NCBI GenBank assembly: GCA_949127925.1
Contig: CASBQX010000107.1
Location: forward strand, 1 to 17,980
Direction: 5' to 3'
Length of the DNA: 17,980 nt
Origin: Synechococcales cyanobacterium PMM_0002
GTDB lineage: Bacteria > Cyanobacteriota > Cyanobacteriia > Elainellales > Elainellaceae
The notes below the pieces were generated by a model, which worked only from the letters and a program-made list of their open reading frames with translations, was not told the DNA's origin and did no database searches. The first letter of the stretch is position 1. Each line of letters begins with the position of its first letter. Shown here piece by piece: positions 14,087 to 17,980 of this stretch. Position numbers and translations under genes: made by a program.

Positions 14087-14527
14087 TCAATCAAACAAAT
14101 CTAGTGGTAAGTGGCCGTAAATCTCGTTCAGGCCGTCCGCATCGGCAGACTGGCAGGAGACCAAGACCCCTCGGCGATCGCCCGCATAGTGATCGCCGTA
14201 GCACAGCCCCGACTTGGGATTGAATTTGAGATAAACCTCGCCAGCAACGGGGCTGAAGTTTAGCTCGGGCAAGTAGCCCAGCGCCTTGGCATAGCGTTCT
14301 AGCGCGTCACGGCCTTGTTCAAACGAGTCGGCACAGACCCCAAACATTTGATAATCCGAATGGTGAGCCACTGTTAACAGCGCCTGACGAGTCTGGAGCC
14401 GATCAGCTTGGGAATCAGCCGCACTAGCCTGCTCAACCTTGCCAACAGCAGGGGGGATGCAGTCAAACTGCTTCAGCAATTGGTGAGCCTCTGCAAGACT
14501 AAGAGCCGGAGCATCAGAAGTAGGCAT
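14087..14527 (-). CDS. DUF1824 family protein
   Basis: About 146 residues from the ATG at 14527; an in-frame TTG 11 codons earlier is possible but gives an atypical start. The sequence matches the cyanobacterial DUF1824 family as I remember it: AHQLLKQFDCI, SDYQMFGVCADSFEQGRDALERYAKALGY, GEVYLKFNPKSGLCYGDHYAGDRRGVLVSCQSADADGLNEIYGHLPLDLF. It is probably a small soluble alpha/beta protein; no biochemical role is known to me. The gene is one of a leftward series with the CRR7-like gene and pdhA upstream and the J-WD40 gene downstream, with spacers over 100 bases, so a tight operon is not indicated. A Gly/Ala/Asp/Gln-rich segment (VEQASAADSQADRL) sits between helix 1 and the rest. Confidence 0.82.
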   Translation of the reverse strand: MPTSDAPALSLAEAHQLLKQFDCIPPAVGKVEQASAADSQADRLQTRQALLTVAHHSDYQMFGVCADSFEQGRDALERYAKALGYLPELNFSPVAGEVYLKFNPKSGLCYGDHYAGDRRGVLVSCQSADADGLNEIYGHLPLDLFD

Positions 14528-14648
14528 GGGTGAAGCCCTAAAAAATGAGCAGTAGCTCAACGTGTAAGATGAAATTTTTGGAGAGACTTTAACGCGCGAG
14601 CGGCCAATCTAGAGCACAGTGGTTGGGTTGTCACAGATGCGATCGCCG

Positions 14649-14921
14649 CTATTTTTCTAGCCGAACGGCATACCACTGCAAAAATTGTCCAGGCCCTAGA
14701 TCGAGTTCACAGGAGGTGTCTAATAAGTGCTTAGCCTGCGCTTCAATGTTAGGAAACTTTTGCAGTTCCCGAGGCAGGTTATCTTGTAGACCCGTCAATA
14801 CGTCTTTGAGCTTTGTCAATAGTTCGGGAGCTGTGAGAAACTCTTCGGCCTGGTTGGAATCCAGAACCACAAAAGCATCCTCGCGATACATCAGGGGATC
14901 AGGCATGAAAACTGGAGCCAT
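14649..14921 (-). CDS. CRR7-like protein (chlororespiratory reduction 7 family)
   Basis: A 90-residue soluble protein whose sequence matches my memory of cyanobacterial CRR7 homologues: MPDPLMYREDAFVVLDSNQAEEFLT near the start and TSCELDLGPGQFLQWYAVRLEK at the end. In chloroplasts CRR7 is needed for accumulation of the NDH-1 complex that returns electrons to plastoquinone; a similar accessory role in cyanobacterial NDH-1 is inference. The ATG at 14921 and the ATG five codons later (MPDP) are both plausible starts. The gene lies 106 bases downstream of pdhA, with a clear pdhA terminator between, so it needs its own promoter. The family call rests on recall and not on an alignment. Confidence 0.72.
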   Translation of the reverse strand: MAPVFMPDPLMYREDAFVVLDSNQAEEFLTAPELLTKLKDVLTGLQDNLPRELQKFPNIEAQAKHLLDTSCELDLGPGQFLQWYAVRLEK

Positions 14922-14938
14922 AAAGGACTGAAAATCAG

Positions 14939-14964
14939 GAGTTCAAGCGGCACCGCCTGAACTC
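14939..14964 (-). terminator. Terminator of pdhA
   Basis: GAGTTCA (14939-14945) and TGAACTC (14958-14964) are continued inwards by GCGG/CCGC, giving an 11-12 pair stem with a very small loop. The one imperfect pair is a G-U wobble if transcribed leftward but an A-C mismatch if transcribed rightward, which supports the minus orientation. It is followed by CTGATTTTC, about 65 bases after the pdhA stop. Confidence 0.72.
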
Positions 14965-15027
14965 ACTCACGATTTGGACACCGCTGGGACATCACTTGGA
15001 CACCACTGGGGCTGCTTGGCAGCGACC

Positions 15028-16059
15028 CTACTCGTCTTCTGCAAACACGTAGCGATAGAGATCTTTGGGATCAGGCTCGGGGCTATCTAGAGCAAACTGG
15101 ACAGCGTCTTCGATCACGGCTTGAATGCGCTTGTCGATGGCTTTTAGCTCGTCTGACGTGGCTAGGCTCTGCTCAATCATGTGAGCCGCCAGCCGCTTAA
15201 TTGGATCGCGGGCAAACCAGAACTCTTTTTCCGGCTTAGAGCGCATTTCATCTGGATCGGCTAGAGAGTGCCCCCGAAACCGATAGGTCAGCGCTTCGAT
15301 TAAGGTTGGCCCTTCTCCAGCGCGAGCACGGGCGATCGCCTCTTGAGCCACAGCCCGCATCGCCAGCACATCCATCCCATCGACTTCCACGCCCACCATG
15401 CCAAAGACACTGGCTTTCTTGTAGATTTCCTGCTGAGATGTAGCGCGATCGTGAGCCATCCCAATCGCCCATTTGTTATTTTCGACCACGTAGAGAATCG
15501 GCAATTTCCACAGCGATGCCATGTTGAGGCATTCAAAGAACTGGCCGTTATTGCTGGCTCCATCGCCAAAGAAACAGGCCGTTACGTGGTCAGACGACGC
15601 ATCACCCAGCGCTTCTCGGCGATATTTTGACTGAAATGCGGCTCCAGTTGCCACCGGGATGCCCTCGGCCACAAAGGCATAGCCGCCCAGCATATTGTGC
15701 TCTGCCGAAAACAGGTGCATAGAGCCGCCCCGCCCCTTGCTGCATCCTGTTACCTTGCCAAACAGCTCTGCCATCACCTGACGGGCAGGCACCCCAGCGC
15801 TCAGAGCATGAACGTGATCCCGGTACGTGCTACACACGTAGTCGGTTGGGCGAAAGGATTTAATCACCCCTGTCGAAACCGCCTCTTGCCCATTGTAAAG
15901 ATGGACAAACCCAAACATCTTGCCCCGATAGTACATTTCGGCGCATTTGTCTTCAAACGATCGCCCCAGCACCATATCTTCGTAGAGCACCAGACCCTCG
16001 TCGCGGGTGATGCTGGTTGGAGTTGTGGAAAATGTCGGTAATACTCGTTCCTGAACCAT
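15028..16059 (-). CDS. pdhA: Pyruvate dehydrogenase E1 component, alpha subunit
   Basis: A 343-residue E1-alpha subunit, which with E1-beta uses thiamin diphosphate to decarboxylate pyruvate and pass the acetyl group to the lipoyl domain of E2. The cofactor motif runs from GDGASNNGQ (165-173) to VVENN (191-195). Other hallmarks are FVHLYNGQEAVSTG (51-64), STYRDHVHALSAG, KGRGGSMHLF (108-117), the E1-alpha/beta contact region MDVLAMRAVAQEAI, and YRFRGHSLADPDEMRSKPE, corresponding to the phosphorylation-loop region in mitochondrial enzymes. AGGA lies 6 bases before the ATG. The E1-beta gene is not adjacent, as is usual for cyanobacteria. It is divergent from ftn2. Confidence 0.96.
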   Translation of the reverse strand: MVQERVLPTFSTTPTSITRDEGLVLYEDMVLGRSFEDKCAEMYYRGKMFGFVHLYNGQEAVSTGVIKSFRPTDYVCSTYRDHVHALSAGVPARQVMAELFGKVTGCSKGRGGSMHLFSAEHNMLGGYAFVAEGIPVATGAAFQSKYRREALGDASSDHVTACFFGDGASNNGQFFECLNMASLWKLPILYVVENNKWAIGMAHDRATSQQEIYKKASVFGMVGVEVDGMDVLAMRAVAQEAIARARAGEGPTLIEALTYRFRGHSLADPDEMRSKPEKEFWFARDPIKRLAAHMIEQSLATSDELKAIDKRIQAVIEDAVQFALDSPEPDPKDLYRYVFAEDE

Positions 16060-16097
16060 GACCTGTCCTGTGTGTTACAGCAACTCAGCGCCCTAGC

Positions 16098-16133
16098 ACT
16101 GCTTCAAATGTCTGCACTGCCTCAGATGTCTTC
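16098..16133. repeat. Imperfect 18-base tandem repeat upstream of pdhA
   Basis: Units 16098-16115 (ACTGCTTCAAATGTCTGC) and 16116-16133 (ACTGCCTCAGATGTCTTC) agree at 15 of 18 positions. The pair lies 39-74 bases before the pdhA start codon, so it would be in the 5' leader or core promoter. Confidence 0.55.
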
Positions 16134-16426
16134 TGATGCGTCTGCCCGACAATCCCAAGATAATCGATTAATTGAGCTGATTTAAGTGTCCTAAAGGCTA
16201 ACTTAGGGAAAACAAAATATTTCAATGCGTATCAAAGCTATCTTAAAGTGCCTAGGTATTTTTTGTAGAAATGATGCCAAAGAGTCAGAGGCGACTATTA
16301 TTTATGGTTTAAATCACTTAGATTGTGGCTTGTAGGGCAAACGCAGGGCGAAGGAATAGAGTAGAACAAGGCGCAATCGAGTGGGCAAGGCGCAGTAGTT
16401 AGATTGTAAGAACGACAGGCAAGGGT

Positions 16427-16450
16427 GCAAACTGAAGATAGCAAACTGAA
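16427..16450. repeat. Direct repeat GCAAACTGAA with 14-base period, upstream of ftn2
   Basis: GCAAACTGAA occurs at 16427-16436 and 16441-16450, about 100 bases before the ftn2 start. The spacing is not a whole number of helical turns, so paired protein binding is only a possibility. Confidence 0.45.
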
Positions 16451-16553
16451 AATCTAAGGGCGCAACGCTTGAAATAGCATAGATAAACAGGTACCGTTGT
16501 CTAGCGAACGGCTGAGGTTTTGATATTTATTTTTGACACTGGGGAAGTGGATC

Positions 16554-17980
16554 GTGAGAATTCCGCTTGACTACTACCGCGTTTTAGGGCTGCCCATTCA
16601 GGCGACAGCTGAGCAGCTTCAGCAAGCTCATCGTGATCGCACGCTGCAACTTCCCCGTCGCGAATTTTCTGAGGCGGCGATCGCAGCCCGCAAGCAGCTG
16701 TTAGATGAAGCCCATGCAGCGCTCTCAAATGCAGACAAGCGCCGTGCTTACGATGCCAGTTTTTTGACCAAGGTCTACGATACCGATGCCGATCGCTCAG
16801 AGACCAGCAGCAATGGTGGAGCGTTGGGGGCGATCCGGTCTGCTGCACAGACTAGCGCCACCGATCCGACGCTCGACCCCTATGCGCCCAGCATTGATAT
16901 CCACGATGCTCAACTGGTGGGAGCCTTACTCATCCTATTAGAGCTGGGTGAATATGAGCTGGTGCTAAAGCTAGGGCATCCATACCTGACTAATAGCGCC
17001 TTTAGCGGTGGAGCAGGGCGCTCGGGTCAAGTCGATGTGACACGCTCCGATATTGTGTTGACGGTGGCATTTGCCTATCTGGAGCTGGGACGCGAGCAGT
17101 GGCTGCAAGGGCAGTACGAAACGGCGGCTGAGTCGCTGGAAGCAGGGCAAGAGCTGCTGCTGCGGGAAGGAATATTTTCTAGCGTCCGCAGTGAAATTCA
17201 GTCTGATCTCTACAAGCTCCGTCCCTATCGCGTCTTAGAACTGCTGGCGTTGCCAGAAATTCACGAAATTGAACGAGGGCAAGGAATTAATTTATTGCGC
17301 GATATGCTGCGAGATCGGGGCGGCATTGACGGCACCGCAGAGGATCACTCTGGGCTAAATGTGGACGATTTTCTCCGCTTTATTCAGCAGCTTAGAGGAT
17401 ATTTAACGGCTGCTGAGCAACATGCTCTGTTTGAGGTAGAAGCGCGCCGCCCGTCTGCGGTCGCCACCTATCTGGCGGTTTATGCTTTGTTGGCGCGCGG
17501 GTTTGCCTACCGTCAGCCCGCGTTGATCCGTCGAGCCAAGTTGATGTTGTCGCGGTTGGGCACTCGGCAAGATGTTTACCTAGAACAGGCAATTTGCGCC
17601 TTGCTGCTAGGCCAAACCGAAGAAGCCAGCCGCGCCCTAGATCAGAGCCAGGAATACGAATCTCTTACCTTTATTCGAGAACATTCTCAAGGCTCCCCCG
17701 ACCTGCTACCGGGGCTATGTCTCTATGGTGAGCGGTGGTTGCAAAATGAAGTATTTCCTCACTTTAGAGATTTGGCGCAGCAGTACGCTTCGCTAAAAGA
17801 CTATTTTGCGGATGAGCAGGTGCAAGTTTATCTAGAAGAACTGCCGAATGAACCAGACCCTTCTACATCACCCCAGCGGGAGGCGGCAGCACCGTCTGGA
17901 CTAACGGCTGGCTACTCTACAGGAGGCCGTAGTGAAGCGCTGAATGGGAGTCGGACTGGCCGCTATGACCAGCGCAGTGG
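16554..17980 (+). CDS. ftn2: Cell division protein Ftn2/ZipN (ARC6 homologue), partial at right edge
   Basis: A GTG start at 16554, preceded by GGGGAAG, opens a frame that runs past the window edge (475 complete codons seen). The protein begins RIPLDYYRVLGLPIQATAEQLQQAHRDRTLQLPRREFSEAAIAARKQLLDEA, the characteristic J-like N terminus of cyanobacterial Ftn2/ZipN and plastid ARC6. The HPD motif of true J domains is replaced by HRD. The long helical region, with VGALLILLELGEYELVLKLG, LRPYRVLELLA and LRGYLTAAEQHALF, is also typical. Ftn2 is an inner-membrane protein that binds and stabilises FtsZ filaments and recruits other division proteins. The transmembrane segment and C-terminal domain lie beyond the window. 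At the right a Ser/Gly-rich linker begins (about residue 440 onward). Confidence 0.94.
   Translation, partial: MRIPLDYYRVLGLPIQATAEQLQQAHRDRTLQLPRREFSEAAIAARKQLLDEAHAALSNADKRRAYDASFLTKVYDTDADRSETSSNGGALGAIRSAAQTSATDPTLDPYAPSIDIHDAQLVGALLILLELGEYELVLKLGHPYLTNSAFSGGAGRSGQVDVTRSDIVLTVAFAYLELGREQWLQGQYETAAESLEAGQELLLREGIFSSVRSEIQSDLYKLRPYRVLELLALPEIHEIERGQGINLLRDMLRDRGGIDGTAEDHSGLNVDDFLRFIQQLRGYLTAAEQHALFEVEARRPSAVATYLAVYALLARGFAYRQPALIRRAKLMLSRLGTRQDVYLEQAICALLLGQTEEASRALDQSQEYESLTFIREHSQGSPDLLPGLCLYGERWLQNEVFPHFRDLAQQYASLKDYFADEQVQVYLEELPNEPDPSTSPQREAAAPSGLTAGYSTGGRSEALNGSRTGRYDQRS

Larger units (their letters stand above)
16060..16553. other. 494-base divergent intergenic region between pdhA and ftn2
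   Basis: No convincing gene. It should hold both divergent promoters. On the minus strand TTGATA near 16240 is a reasonable -35 candidate for pdhA but no good -10 follows. The right half (16336-16470) is rich in short recurring pieces (GGGCAA, AAGGCGCA, GCAAACTGAA). A 25-codon frame at 16108-16185 exists but has no recognisable content. The long leaders may carry regulation I cannot read. Confidence 0.6.

Noticed and set aside
14066..14088. Hairpin GAGCTG/CAGCTC as a terminator of the DUF1824 gene
   Set aside because: Only six pairs, an 11-base loop, overlap with the stop codon and no T-run.
16533..16538. TTGACA as a -35 box for ftn2
   Set aside because: It lies only 15 bases before the start codon, too close to drive a transcript including it.
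16501..16848. A 115-codon minus-strand frame overlapping the start of ftn2
   Set aside because: It is antisense to the strongly conserved J-like N terminus of Ftn2 and has low-quality Cys/His/Arg-rich composition.
1..17980. Mobile element, prophage, defence island or CRISPR array
   Set aside because: No transposase, integrase, terminal inverted repeats, spaced direct repeats or defence-gene motifs were found; gene content is ordinary cyanobacterial chromosome.

Overview
The window is cyanobacterial chromosome. The octamer GCGATCGC (HIP1) recurs throughout, and the genes include a photosystem II subunit (psbZ), an acyl-lipid delta-9 desaturase, the cell-division factor Ftn2/ZipN, a CRR7-like NDH-1 accessory protein and a DUF1824 protein. 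Several genes use GTG or TTG starts, and base composition looks moderate. The set would fit a Leptolyngbya-like or Oscillatoriales-like genome, but genus cannot be fixed from sequence alone. I see no transposase, integrase, phage gene, CRISPR array or toxin-antitoxin pair, so this is mostly housekeeping chromosome.

Layout. (1) Positions 1-2774, minus: a large DHH-CBS-CBS-nucleotidyltransferase fusion of the tRNA CCA-adding/poly(A) polymerase superfamily, running off the left edge. (2) 3015-3904, plus: psbZ-ribH, then tRNA-Gly(GCC). (3) 4218-6430, plus: a zinc-ribbon membrane protein, a ProA-like protein that lacks the catalytic cysteine, and an AllA/ureidoglycolate-lyase-family protein, closed by a strong bidirectional terminator at 6465-6513. 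(4) 6561-7367, minus: desC, divergent from a PLP enzyme of the methionine gamma-lyase/aluminium-resistance family at 7530-8768. (5) 8853-9619, minus: a stand-alone CbiG C-terminal domain and an intron-less tRNA-Leu(UAA). (6) 9848-10621, plus: a YdfG-type short-chain dehydrogenase. (7) 10854-16059, a leftward series: a 75-residue unknown protein, hemB, a J-domain/TPR/seven-blade WD40 fusion, a DUF1824 protein, a CRR7-like protein and pdhA. (8) 16554 to the right edge, plus: ftn2/zipN (ARC6 homologue), truncated by the window.

Functional links are loose. PsbZ, the CRR7-like protein, HemB (tetrapyrroles) and DesC (membrane lipid unsaturation) all serve the thylakoid. RibH and CbiG are cofactor enzymes, and PdhA feeds acetyl-CoA to lipid synthesis. 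The tRNA-maturation fusion lies in the same window as two tRNA genes whose CCA tails are not encoded.

The points most worth a second look are the ProA homologue with Val in place of the catalytic Cys and its unexplained neighbours, the hairpin-rich 271-base spacer upstream of the 75-residue unknown protein, the intron-less tRNA-Leu(UAA), and the J-TPR-WD40 fusion. I did not find a clear, wholly new multi-gene system. The 4218-6430 cluster is the best candidate for undescribed biochemistry.
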